This document shows, one piece after another, positions 1 through 6,613 of a DNA stretch of 64,000 bases. The DNA is from Rariglobus hedericola. GTDB lineage: Bacteria > Verrucomicrobiota > Verrucomicrobiia > Opitutales > Opitutaceae. The notes under the pieces are model-generated. The model saw only the letters and a list, made by a program, of their open reading frames with translations. It was not told the origin of the DNA and made no database searches. The stretch covers positions 868,001-932,000 of the forward strand of contig NZ_VMBG01000001.1 of the NCBI RefSeq assembly GCF_007559335.1, written 5' to 3'. A program made the translations under genes and the position numbers. Within the stretch, counting starts at the first letter, position 1, and every line of letters starts with the position of its first letter.

Positions 1-187
1 CCATGCCCGCGATGCCCACGACCACCGTCAGGAAGATGATCGGGCCGATCAGCATCTTGATCAGCTTGATGAACGCATCGCCGAGCGGCTTCATCTGCGC
101 GCCGAGATCGGGGTTAAACTCACCGAGCGCGATACCCAGGGCGATCGCGATCAGGACCTGGACATAGAGGTGCTTGAAAAACTTCAT
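1..187 (-). CDS. dctA: C4-dicarboxylate/cation symporter, DctA-like (5' end only)
   Basis: Only the first 62 codons lie in the window; the gene runs off the left edge. The translation begins [19 protein letters not shown] and continues through [19 protein letters not shown] and TVVVGIAGM, which matches the N-terminus of DctA in the dicarboxylate/amino acid:cation symporter (DAACS) family: first transmembrane helix, then the conserved MKPLGDxFIKLIKM segment leading into helix 2. The family imports succinate, fumarate, malate or acidic amino acids with Na+ or H+ across the inner membrane. Substrate cannot be decided from this fragment. It is divergent from tyrS. Confidence 0.8.
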   Translation of the reverse strand, partial: MKFFKHLYVQVLIAIALGIALGEFNPDLGAQMKPLGDAFIKLIKMLIGPIIFLTVVVGIAGM

Positions 188-300
188 GGGGTAAAAGGGC
201 GGATACTGTTGGCCAACATTTTTATTAATGACCAGCCCTCAGTTACGTCACGCCCCTATCCTCGTCTCCCCATCCACTCTTAGCTCTAGACTCCCTCCGC

Positions 301-335
301 CTACTCGCTACTCACTACCCGCTACTCGCTACTTT
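301..335 (+). repeat. Heptamer repeat tract A1 (CTACTCG type)
   Basis: Five tandem heptamers of the pattern CTACYCR (CTACTCG, CTACTCA, CTACCCG, CTACTCG, CTACTTT) end six bases before the tyrS start codon. The same 35-bp tract recurs at 3489-3523, 5600-5631 (reverse), 5687-5720, 6473-6507 and 53331-53364 (reverse). The upstream AGCTCTAGACTCC block is also shared with the copy near 53383. It lies in the tyrS 5' leader, so it is likely transcribed. Confidence 0.85.
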
Positions 336-341
336 CCCAAC

Positions 342-1619
342 ATGTCCTTCATCGAAGATCTCCAATGGCGCGGCCTCCTGGCCGACTGCACCGACCTTGA
401 TGCGCTCACCAAGCGCCTGAGCGAAGGACCCATCACGCTGTATTGCGGCTTCGATCCCACCGGCGATTCCCTCCACGTCGGCCATCTCATGGGCCAGCTC
501 ACGTTGAAACGCTTTCAACTTGCCGGCCACCACGTGCTCGCCCTCGCCGGCGGCGCCACCGGCATGGTGGGCGACCCGTCCGGCCGCTCCTCCGAGCGCA
601 ATCTCCTCACGCGCGAACAGCTCTCGCACAATATCGCGTGCATCAAGGGCCAGCTTTCCAAGCTCCTCGACTTCGACGCCCCCGCCAACCCCGCCCGCCT
701 CGTTGACAACGCCGACTGGACCGCGCCGATCAGCCTCCTCGATTTCCTCCGCGACGTCGGAAAATATTTCTCGGTGAATGTCATGCTCGCCAAGGACTCC
801 GTGAAGTCCCGCATGGAGGGTGACTCCGGCATCAGCTACACCGAGTTCAGCTACCAGCTCCTCCAGGCGCACGACTTCCTGCACCTGCGCGACAAGTTCG
901 CCTGCGAACTCCAGATCGGCGGCTCCGACCAGTGGGGCAACATCACCGCCGGCACCGATCTCATCCGCAAAAAACTCGCCGTCCCCGCCTGGGGCTGGAC
1001 GTTCCCGCTCATCACCAAGAGCGACGGCACCAAGTTCGGGAAAACTGCCAGCGGCGCCGTCTGGCTCGATCCGGAAAAGACCAGCGCCTACAAGCTCTAC
1101 CAGTTCTTCGTGAACACCGAGGATGCCAAGGTCTCCGAATACCTGCGCAAATTCACCTTCCTTTCCCGCTCCGAGATCGAGGAGCTCGAAGCCAAACACG
1201 CCGCCAACCCAGGCCCGCGCGAGGCTCACAAGGCCCTCGCCCGCGAGGTCACGCGTCTCGTCCACGGACAAGCCGCGCTCGACGCCGCGCTCAAGGCCAG
1301 CGACATCCTCTTCGGTGCCGAGATCGGCGACACCACCGAGGAGGTCTTCCGCGATGTCGTCGGCGAGATTCCCACCCAGTCAGTCTCCACCGCCCAACTC
1401 GACGCCCCCGGCTTCGGCCTCACCGATGCCCTCGTCCACGCCGGCCTCTCGCAGTCCAAGGGCCAGGCCAAAAAAGACATCGAGGGCGGCGGCGTGTATA
1501 TCAACAACGTGAAGTGCGCCGACATCGCCAAGACCCTCACGCCCGCCGACCTGCTTTTCGGCAAGCACGTGCTCTTGCGCAAGGGCAAGCGCACCTACGC
1601 CGTCCTCAACGTCGCCTGA
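342..1619 (+). CDS. tyrS: Tyrosyl-tRNA synthetase
   Basis: Class I aminoacyl-tRNA synthetase that charges tRNA-Tyr in the cytoplasm. The 425-residue product has the HIGH-type motif HVGHL at about residues 45-49 after CGFDPTGDS, the tyrosine-site stretch YTEFSYQLLQAHDF, QIGGSDQWGNI, the KFGKT version of the KMSKS loop, and a C-terminal S4 RNA-binding domain (SKGQAKKDIEGGGVYINN). Length is normal for bacterial TyrRS. The ATG at 342 (MSFIEDLQWRG) is preferred over one at 228, because the 38 residues between are a translation of the heptamer repeat leader and resemble nothing in the family. No T-box leader is seen upstream. The gene appears monocistronic. Confidence 0.96.
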   Translation: MSFIEDLQWRGLLADCTDLDALTKRLSEGPITLYCGFDPTGDSLHVGHLMGQLTLKRFQLAGHHVLALAGGATGMVGDPSGRSSERNLLTREQLSHNIACIKGQLSKLLDFDAPANPARLVDNADWTAPISLLDFLRDVGKYFSVNVMLAKDSVKSRMEGDSGISYTEFSYQLLQAHDFLHLRDKFACELQIGGSDQWGNITAGTDLIRKKLAVPAWGWTFPLITKSDGTKFGKTASGAVWLDPEKTSAYKLYQFFVNTEDAKVSEYLRKFTFLSRSEIEELEAKHAANPGPREAHKALAREVTRLVHGQAALDAALKASDILFGAEIGDTTEEVFRDVVGEIPTQSVSTAQLDAPGFGLTDALVHAGLSQSKGQAKKDIEGGGVYINNVKCADIAKTLTPADLLFGKHVLLRKGKRTYAVLNVA

Positions 1620-1680
1620 GTAGATCGCACTAGCCCGGCCTGCCCGATGACCGGGGCGTCGCCGGGCCTCCATTGACAAC

Positions 1681-1720
1681 GTTGTGCACGAGGAAGCCGC
1701 CCGCTTCCCTCGTGCGCAAC
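1681..1720 (+). terminator. Hairpin downstream of tyrS
   Basis: A long stem (GTTGTGCACGAGGAAGC pairing with GCTTCCCTCGTGCGCAAC, one bulge and one mismatch) with a 5-nt loop sits about 60 bp after the tyrS stop. There is no T-run after it, so it may be a factor-dependent terminator or an mRNA-stabilising hairpin instead of a classical intrinsic terminator. Confidence 0.5.
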
Positions 1721-1796
1721 AGGTTGCCCGTTAATCTCCGCCTTGGGGCTTGATTAATAAAATTTTTACTATTCTAGGGTAATCACCCCTTACCCC

Positions 1797-2174
1797 ATGA
1801 ACGATAGCATACTGCCGGTTTACGCGCAGGCGGTCGATGAATTGACCCTGCAAACCTATGACCGGGGCCTTTACGGAAAGGCCCTTTGTGACGCCGAGGG
1901 CGATGAGTCTCGCGCCCGGTCTTACTACATCAAAGCCCGCGTCGCGCACCTCAATCAACAGCTCGCGCAGCAACAGCGGAACCTGGAAACCCAGCAACAT
2001 CTCCAGCGCATCGCCGCGTGGAATGGCAACCGCATCCGCGTGCGCCGTCGTCGCACCTCTGACCATGCTCCGAAGCCGGCCATCACGTTCTGGAAGGGCG
2101 GCCAGTCGAGCTTTAGCATCCACCGGGCCTGCGACCCCCTCGTCAACCTGTTCCTAAAGTGGACCACCTTCTGA
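1797..2174 (+). CDS. Small conserved hypothetical protein
   Basis: Codes for 125 residues. The N-terminal half contains YDRGLYGKALCDAEGDESRA followed by RSYYIKARVAHL, an amphipathic helical segment of the kind found in small proteins of unknown function that pair an AEGD turn with a helix ending in R-x-x-x-L. The C-terminal third is basic (RIRVRRRR) and then hydrophobic. No signal peptide or transmembrane helix is evident. An AT-rich stretch at about 1750-1776 (TTGATT, then ATTCTA about 15 bp on) could be its promoter. Function unknown. It converges on the downstream peptidase gene and shares the terminator region between them. Confidence 0.6.
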   Translation: MNDSILPVYAQAVDELTLQTYDRGLYGKALCDAEGDESRARSYYIKARVAHLNQQLAQQQRNLETQQHLQRIAAWNGNRIRVRRRRTSDHAPKPAITFWKGGQSSFSIHRACDPLVNLFLKWTTF

Positions 2175-2196
2175 GCCGCCGTCTCCGGCGCTCATA

Positions 2197-2237
2197 AACA
2201 AAAATGACCGCGGTCGGCCTTTGCCGTGCCGCGGTCA
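2197..2237 (-). terminator. Intrinsic terminator of the zinc peptidase gene
   Basis: A perfect 9-bp stem, TGACCGCGG (2205-2213) with CCGCGGTCA (2229-2237), is followed on the minus strand by TTTTTGTTT. It begins about 18 bp past the stop of the gene at 2256-2963, the expected place and orientation. Confidence 0.75.
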
Positions 2238-2255
2238 GCAGGCCGACGGGGTTCG

Positions 2256-2963
2256 TCAGTCGCGACGCTGATTTCCCGCGAGGATCATCAGCACATGGAT
2301 CAGCGAGCCGAGGGCCGCGACGAAGGCCGCGATATAAGTCAGCGCGGCCGCGTCGAGCGTCTCGTTGGCGCCCTTCATTTCGTCTTTATCCAGGATGCCG
2401 AGCGTCACCAGCTGCGCCTTGGCCCGACGGCTCGCATCGAACTCGACCGGCAGCGTCACGAGTTGAAACAACACGATTACGGCGAGCGCGATGGCACCGA
2501 CCACGAGCAACTGGTAGCCGAGGGGATTTTTGAGGAACGTCAGCAGGAGGACGCCGCCCATGATCACGTAGTTGGAAACACCCGCGGCGATCTGCGTGGC
2601 GGGCGCGAGCGTCTGGCGCACGTTCATCATCGCGTAGCCCACCTTGTGCTGGATCGCATGACCGGCCTCGTGGGCGGCGACGCCGAGCGCGGCAAGACTG
2701 GTGCCGTTGTAATTGAGCTCCGACAACGCCAGGCGGCGATGGATCGGATCGTAGTGGTCGGTCAGCTGCCCGGGCACCTGCACAATTTCGACATTGGTGA
2801 TGCCGGCGGAACGCATGACCGCATCGGCCGCCTCGCGACCCGTGATGCGACCGCGCGACAGGATCTTCACGTTTTTATTGTAGGCGCCGTGCACACGCAT
2901 CTGCGCGTAGAGACCAAAGAGAAACGGACCGATCAAGATGGCGAGATACCAGAGTGAGTTCAT
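2256..2963 (-). CDS. Membrane zinc metallopeptidase, YugP family
   Basis: Product of 235 residues matching the neutral zinc metallopeptidase family Zn_peptidase_2 (YugP). An N-terminal transmembrane helix (LWYLAILIGPFLFGLYAQ) is followed by a conserved G-x-E-A-A (TGREAADAVMRSAG) block, then DHYDP-x-x-R-x-L-x-LS, the catalytic HEAGH motif (AAHEAGHAIQHKVGYA), and two more membrane helices (ASNYVIMGGVLLLTFL region and AIALAVIVLFQLVTLPVEFDASRRA). The VEFDAS segment is family-typical. The active site faces the membrane or cytoplasm. Substrates are unknown. It stands alone with its own terminator; its start at 2963 lies just after a 578-bp intergenic region. Confidence 0.9.
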   Translation of the reverse strand: MNSLWYLAILIGPFLFGLYAQMRVHGAYNKNVKILSRGRITGREAADAVMRSAGITNVEIVQVPGQLTDHYDPIHRRLALSELNYNGTSLAALGVAAHEAGHAIQHKVGYAMMNVRQTLAPATQIAAGVSNYVIMGGVLLLTFLKNPLGYQLLVVGAIALAVIVLFQLVTLPVEFDASRRAKAQLVTLGILDKDEMKGANETLDAAALTYIAAFVAALGSLIHVLMILAGNQRRD

Positions 2964-3138
2964 GGGAGGAAAATAAGGCTGATGATAAAAGAGGAGTGAA
3001 CCGCGACTTGCGGTCGTCGCAACCCCGACACGTCAAATCGCTCTGAGTTTCAAATCATTCGTGCGCAGCCCCGTGCAAGTGAAAGTTCCCGCCATGGAAA
3101 CGTTCCGCCGGTTTATAAACCACCCGCCCGGTCCCGGA

Positions 3139-3320
3139 ATTTGAAACGCAACGACGCCAAACCGCAAAGTAAGAGCAAAGCCCGCTTAATCGTCCTCTAG
3201 CCGAACCTTGGCCGGTCCTTCGCTCCCTCCCCTCGCCCTCTGCATTAAACCTCCAGCCTCAGCACCGCCTCCGCCCTCTTCCTCCCTCCGCGATCTCCGC
3301 GACCTCTGCGTTAATAACTC
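3139..3320. repeat. Family B dispersed repeats (two copies)
   Basis: Copy one, 3139-3180, reads TTTGAAACGCAACGACGCC and then a degenerate AAAC-GCAAAG tail. Copy two, 3283-3320, reads CTCCGCGATCTCCGCGAC followed by CTCTGCGTTAATAAC. Relatives in this window are at 17752-17790, 18482-18530, 18575-18608 (reverse), 18797-18834, 49063-49101, 49203-49241 and 49822-49866. These are intergenic repeats built around GCGTCT-CTGCGTTAAA or its complement; no coding potential. Confidence 0.65.
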
Positions 3321-3360
3321 CGCCCCTCATCCGCTCCTCCTCCGCTCCTGAAAACCGGAA

Positions 3361-3392
3361 ACGCCGGAGAGGGTTTAAAACCTCCCCGGCGT
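3361..3392. terminator. Terminator-like hairpin
   Basis: ACGCCGG (3361-3367) pairs with CCGGCGT (3386-3392), and the interior AGAGGGTTT/AAAACCTCC extends the stem almost to the centre. It lies 150 bp beyond the stop of the oxidoreductase gene read on the minus strand, and lacks a clear T-run, so assignment as a terminator is uncertain. Confidence 0.4.
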
Positions 3393-3488
3393 CGGATTTC
3401 CCTAACACACAAACGACGCGCGCAATTGCGCCGTCTGCGAATTGATTTTAGAGGCTCATAGCCCGCTCGCCGCAGGCAGTGAGTCCGA

Positions 3489-3523
3489 CTACTCGTTACT
3501 CACTACCCGCTACCCGCTACTTC
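3489..3523 (+). repeat. Heptamer repeat tract A2
   Basis: Five CTACYCR heptamers nearly identical to the tract before tyrS. It sits 18 bp beyond the stop codon of the oxidoreductase gene, in its 3' untranslated region on the opposite orientation. Confidence 0.8.
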
Positions 3524-3541
3524 TCAGCTCGGCTGAGCAGC

Positions 3542-4696
3542 TCAGGCCAGCTTCGGCACATCGACCCACTTGCGCTTCGCCCACGAGTCGAGCGCGAGCT
3601 CGGCGAGCTGAACGCCCTTGGCGCCTTCCTTGAGCGTCCAGGGGAACGGCTCGTCCTTGACGACGTGCTTGAGGAAGAGCTCCCACTGCACCTTGAAGGC
3701 GTTGTCATAGACGGCCTGGTCCGGCACGCGGGTCCAGCCGTCTTTGTATTTGATCGGGCTGTCGATGTCGGGATTCCAGGTGCAACGCGGGGTGGCCGCG
3801 AGCGACTGGGCTTTGCAATCGCGCAGACCCGCGACCGCCGTGCCGTGCGTGCCGTCCACGTGCAGGGTGAGCAGGTCGTCGCGGTCCACGCGCGTGGCCC
3901 ACGAGGAGTTGAAGTGAAGGATCGCGCCGTTGTGCAGCTCGAACGTCGCATAGGCGGCGTCGTCGGCGGTGCACTTGTATTTCTTGCCGGCTTCGTCCCA
4001 ACGCTCGGGGATGTGGGTCGCACCGATGCAGGTCAGGCTCTTGATGTCGCCAAAGAGATTCTGGATCACATACTGCCAGTGGCAGATCATATCCACGATG
4101 ATGCCGCCGTCATCTTCCTTGCGGTAGTTCCACGACGGACGCTGCAGCTTCTCGTGCTCGCCGGTGAACACCCAGTAACCGAACTCGCCGCGCACGGAGA
4201 GGATCTTGCCGAAGAAGCCCTGGTCGATGAGCCACTTGAGCTTCACGAGGCCGGGCAGCCAGAGCTTGTCCTGGACAACGCCGTTCTTGAGGCCGGCCTC
4301 GGTCACTTCCTTGTAGAGCGCGAGCGCTTCCTTGGAAGTCGTGGCGGTGGGCTTTTCGCAGTAGATGTGTTTGCCGGCCTTGATGGCCTTGCGCACGCCG
4401 GTCGGACGCTGACCGGTCAGGGTCGAGTCGAAGTAGATGATGTTGTTCGGATCGGCCAGCGCGGTGTCGAGATTCGTGGTGATGCGGTCCTCGGGCAAAC
4501 CTGCGCGCACGGCGAGTGCGGCGAGCTTGGAAGCACTGCGACCGACCAGGATCGGATCGGGCATGATCACCTCTTCGTCGGACAGCTTGATGCCGCCCTG
4601 CGCGATGATCGCCGCGATGGAGCGCAGCAAATGCTGGTTGGTTCCCATGCGGCCGGTGACGCCGTTCATGATGATGCCGACTTTATGTGTGGTCAT
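3542..4696 (-). CDS. Gfo/Idh/MocA family NAD(P)-dependent oxidoreductase
   Basis: The product is 384 residues with an N-terminal Rossmann fold: GIIMNGVTGRMGTNQHL is the dinucleotide-binding loop (atypical in carrying NGVTGRMG). After it come TNLDTALADPNNIIYFDSTL and the family hallmark CEKPTATTSKEAL, whose Lys-Pro lies at the active site. The C-terminal half is the alpha/beta substrate domain, with GGIIVDMICHWQYVIQNLFG holding the conserved D-x-x-x-H. Such enzymes oxidise or epimerise sugars and inositols. The start at 4696 (MTTHKVGIIMNG) is chosen because upstream residues run into the divergent promoter region. It is transcribed away from an AraC regulator, so a role in inducible carbohydrate use is likely. 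Substrate unknown. Confidence 0.88.
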   Translation of the reverse strand: MTTHKVGIIMNGVTGRMGTNQHLLRSIAAIIAQGGIKLSDEEVIMPDPILVGRSASKLAALAVRAGLPEDRITTNLDTALADPNNIIYFDSTLTGQRPTGVRKAIKAGKHIYCEKPTATTSKEALALYKEVTEAGLKNGVVQDKLWLPGLVKLKWLIDQGFFGKILSVRGEFGYWVFTGEHEKLQRPSWNYRKEDDGGIIVDMICHWQYVIQNLFGDIKSLTCIGATHIPERWDEAGKKYKCTADDAAYATFELHNGAILHFNSSWATRVDRDDLLTLHVDGTHGTAVAGLRDCKAQSLAATPRCTWNPDIDSPIKYKDGWTRVPDQAVYDNAFKVQWELFLKHVVKDEPFPWTLKEGAKGVQLAELALDSWAKRKWVDVPKLA

Positions 4697-4825
4697 GGTA
4701 TTTGAGAAAAAGGGACGAAAGGGGGAAAGCCTCGGGGGTTGACTGAGCGGCCACATCATACGCGCAACCAAGTCTTGCCGTTAGAACTAAGCCGACCTTT
4801 GCTAGCACCAATCCGACTCACCCCG
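4697..4825. promoter_or_regulatory. Divergent promoter region, oxidoreductase/AraC
   Basis: This 129-bp region lies between divergent start codons. It contains TTGACT at 4739-4744 as a possible -35 for the rightward AraC gene and TTGCCG near 4780. AraC-family proteins typically bind such divergent spacers, so operators are expected here, but I see no convincing inverted or direct repeat that I would call an operator. Confidence 0.4.
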
Positions 4826-5596
4826 ATGCTAGCCTGGAGCCCCATCCTCATCCAAAAAATCGAGATTCAAGCCCTCGGTTTTGTCCTGCGTAAACTGCAA
4901 CTCAACCGCCACCGTGAAGCCGAGGTCGCCGAGCACACACACGACTTCACCCAGCTCATCCTGTATCTCTCCGGCGAAGGCTGGCAGACGATCAAAGGCC
5001 GCCGCCGCGACGCCCACGCCGGCGACCTCTTCGTGATCCCCGCCGGCATGCCCCACGGCTTTTCGCAACAAGGCTCCAGCCGCCCGCTCTGCCTCGTGCT
5101 CGACTACGATCTGGAGACGCACAACCGCGTCCGCAGCGGCCACCGCAAGCTCCCGCAAAGCACGCTCAACGAACTCCACGACCTCCTCGCCCGCGTCCCG
5201 CGCAAAGGTCGCCTCACCCTCTCCGACTACCCCGCGATCATCGCCGTGATCGCCCGCCTCCTCGAGTCGTCCCCCGAACGCGCCGCCCCCGCCGGCCCGG
5301 TCCCGCTCTTCGAACGCGTGAGCACGTTGCTCCGCACGCCCGCCCCGCTGGCCGCCGTCGCCAAGGAAACGGGCTACCAACCCGACTACCTCAACCGAAA
5401 GTTAAAACGCGAAACCGGCGTCGGCCTCCGCGCCCTCCGCGACCGCCTGCGCCTCGAAGCCGCGCAAAAATCCCTCCGCGACGACGCCACCATCGCCGAC
5501 GCCGCCGCCCGCGCCGGCTTCGACGACCCCAACTACTTCGCCCGCTGGTTCAGAAAGCAAACCGGCTCGACCCCCAGCGACTGGCGACGTTCGTGA
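4826..5596 (+). CDS. AraC-family transcriptional regulator with cupin sensor
   Basis: The product is 256 residues. The N-terminal half is a cupin-type sensor: EHTHDFTQLILYLSGEGWQ gives the metal/ligand-binding H-x-H, and GDLFVIPAGMPHGF the second cupin motif. The C-terminal ~100 residues are a double helix-turn-helix AraC domain (AAVAKETGYQPDYLNRKLKR; then IADAAARAGFDDPNYFARWF with the family FxxPxYFxRxFK signature and GSTPSDWRRS at the end). ATG at 4826 (MLAWSPILIQ) is preferred; an upstream TTG-initiated extension overlaps the promoter region. Divergent placement suggests that it controls the Gfo/Idh/MocA gene, probably in response to a sugar or related small molecule. Confidence 0.9.
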   Translation: MLAWSPILIQKIEIQALGFVLRKLQLNRHREAEVAEHTHDFTQLILYLSGEGWQTIKGRRRDAHAGDLFVIPAGMPHGFSQQGSSRPLCLVLDYDLETHNRVRSGHRKLPQSTLNELHDLLARVPRKGRLTLSDYPAIIAVIARLLESSPERAAPAGPVPLFERVSTLLRTPAPLAAVAKETGYQPDYLNRKLKRETGVGLRALRDRLRLEAAQKSLRDDATIADAAARAGFDDPNYFARWFRKQTGSTPSDWRRS

Positions 5597-5599
5597 AAA

Positions 5600-5720
5600 G
5601 TAGCGCGTAGTGAGTAGCGGGTAGCGAGTAGTCCGAACAACGAACCCTAGCGCGAACTGACAGCTGCTTACTGCCACTGGCGTCCACTACTCGTTACTCA
5701 CTACCCACTACTCGCTACTT
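5600..5720. repeat. Inverted pair of heptamer tracts A3/A4
   Basis: 5600-5631 carries the heptamer tract in reverse orientation (GTAGCGCGTAGTGAGTAGCG and so on). 5687-5720 carries it in forward orientation. The two arms can pair over about 30 bp around a 55-bp spacer at 5632-5686. The spacer has no coding potential that I can see. The pair lies between the AraC stop and the PEP-CTERM gene. Confidence 0.8.
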
Positions 5721-5840
5721 CGCGCAGCGCGCTCCCTTAATCTTCAACTTCCACCTTAAACGGGGCGACAGCCACCTCCGGCCGCCCCCTTCATTCTCGC
5801 TAGTAACAGCCGATGGGATTAATCTCCAAAAACCAATCCC

Positions 5841-6419
5841 ATGCGAACCCTCCGGACTTCCCTGGCCCTCCTTGCTCTCACCTGTCTGGCCACGTTCGCT
5901 TCGGCGGTGGTGCCGCTGACCACGTTCACGACCGTGTTCTATGCCGATGTCGAGGGCGTGCAGACGCAGGTTGGCACAGGTATTCTGAGCGTTGCGGGGT
6001 CGTATCCCGCGGATGGCATCTACGACTACGATCCGTTTACCAATTTTCACATGACGCTCACATTCGACGGCGGCCACGTGTTCACGGAGGACAACTTCTG
6101 GTTTAGTCCCGAATATTCCCGACTGGTCATCACCGGCACCGAGTTTCAGTTCACCGGCGGGCCCGATGGCGAGATGGGAGGCTCGATTGATTTCAAGAAC
6201 CAAGACAACGACTACATCTCCTTCAGCAACGCGGATGATCCCAGCGGCTACACCTACCTGCTGGTGATAAATTATAACGGCCCCAACCCCGAAGAGCACA
6301 CCGCTTTGTTCGCAGGCCCCTACGGCCCCTTGTCCATCCCCGAACCCGCCTCCGCCGCCCTCCTGATGGGCACGGCCTCCCTCGCCGCCCTCGTCTTCCG
6401 CCGCAGATCGGTAGCTTAA
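5841..6419 (+). CDS. PEP-CTERM sorting-domain protein
   Basis: The product is 192 residues and is predicted to be exported. It has an N-terminal signal peptide (MRTLRTSLALLALTCLATF, cleavage near ASA-VV) and a C-terminal PEP-CTERM signal: IPEPASAALLMGTASLAALV then RRR. The tripartite tail (PEP, hydrophobic helix, basic end) directs proteins to the exosortase/archaeosortase sorting system linked with exopolysaccharide production. The middle is a beta-rich domain (TFDGGHVFTEDNFWF, GGPDGEMGGSIDFKNQDND) without a family that I recognise. No exosortase gene is in this window. It is monocistronic, flanked by repeats on both sides. Confidence 0.88.
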   Translation: MRTLRTSLALLALTCLATFASAVVPLTTFTTVFYADVEGVQTQVGTGILSVAGSYPADGIYDYDPFTNFHMTLTFDGGHVFTEDNFWFSPEYSRLVITGTEFQFTGGPDGEMGGSIDFKNQDNDYISFSNADDPSGYTYLLVINYNGPNPEEHTALFAGPYGPLSIPEPASAALLMGTASLAALVFRRRSVA

Positions 6420-6472
6420 AAACGCCCGCCCGCGCGCCGACGGATAGCTCCCCGCTTCTGGTTCTCCTCAGC

Positions 6473-6507
6473 CTACTCGCTACCCGCTACTCACCACTCG
6501 CTACTTT
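6473..6507 (+). repeat. Heptamer repeat tract A5
   Basis: Same CTACYCR heptamer family, with the order of units changed (CTACTCG, CTACCCG, CTACTCA, CCACTCG, CTACTTT). It is followed directly by the 28-bp module shared with the second hsdR locus. Confidence 0.8.
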
Positions 6508-6521
6508 CGGCATCTTCCCCC

Positions 6522-6549
6522 GAAACCAGCGTTGCGCTAGCCGTTTGCG
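6522..6549 (+). promoter_or_regulatory. 28-bp module upstream of hsdR, shared with hsdR remnant
   Basis: The block begins GAAACCA and ends GTTGCGCTAGCCGTTTGCG. It recurs at 53424-53451 with one mismatch, and in both places sits 26-64 bp before an hsdR start codon and just after a heptamer tract. It could be part of a conserved promoter or leader of hsd operons in this genome, or part of the dispersed repeat itself. A weaker relative is at about 18432-18470. No -10/-35 pair is obvious inside it. Confidence 0.5.
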
Positions 6550-6613
6550 GGCCTCACAACCCTACGATCCTGCCTGCTTTTTACCTCAAAAAACTCACTG
6601 AACGTATCGCCGC

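Larger units (their letters stand above)
2964..3541. other. Repeat-bearing intergenic region (578 bp)
   Basis: I see no gene here. It separates two leftward genes. It holds two members of the GCGTTAAA/GAAACGCAA repeat family (3139-3180 and 3283-3320), a terminator-like hairpin at 3361-3392, a palindrome with core GCGCAATTGCGC at about 3418-3429, and heptamer tract A2 at 3489-3523. The promoter of the zinc peptidase gene is expected near its right-hand start at 2963, in the first ~100 bp. Confidence 0.7.

Noticed and set aside
301-335. CRISPR array
   Set aside because: The heptamers are directly tandem without unique spacers of constant length; no cas gene is nearby.
188-341. T-box leader before tyrS
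   Set aside because: There is no T-box core, and the region is mostly heptamer repeat.
4739-4825. TTG-initiated longer AraC protein
   Set aside because: The added residues match nothing in the family and cover the divergent promoter.
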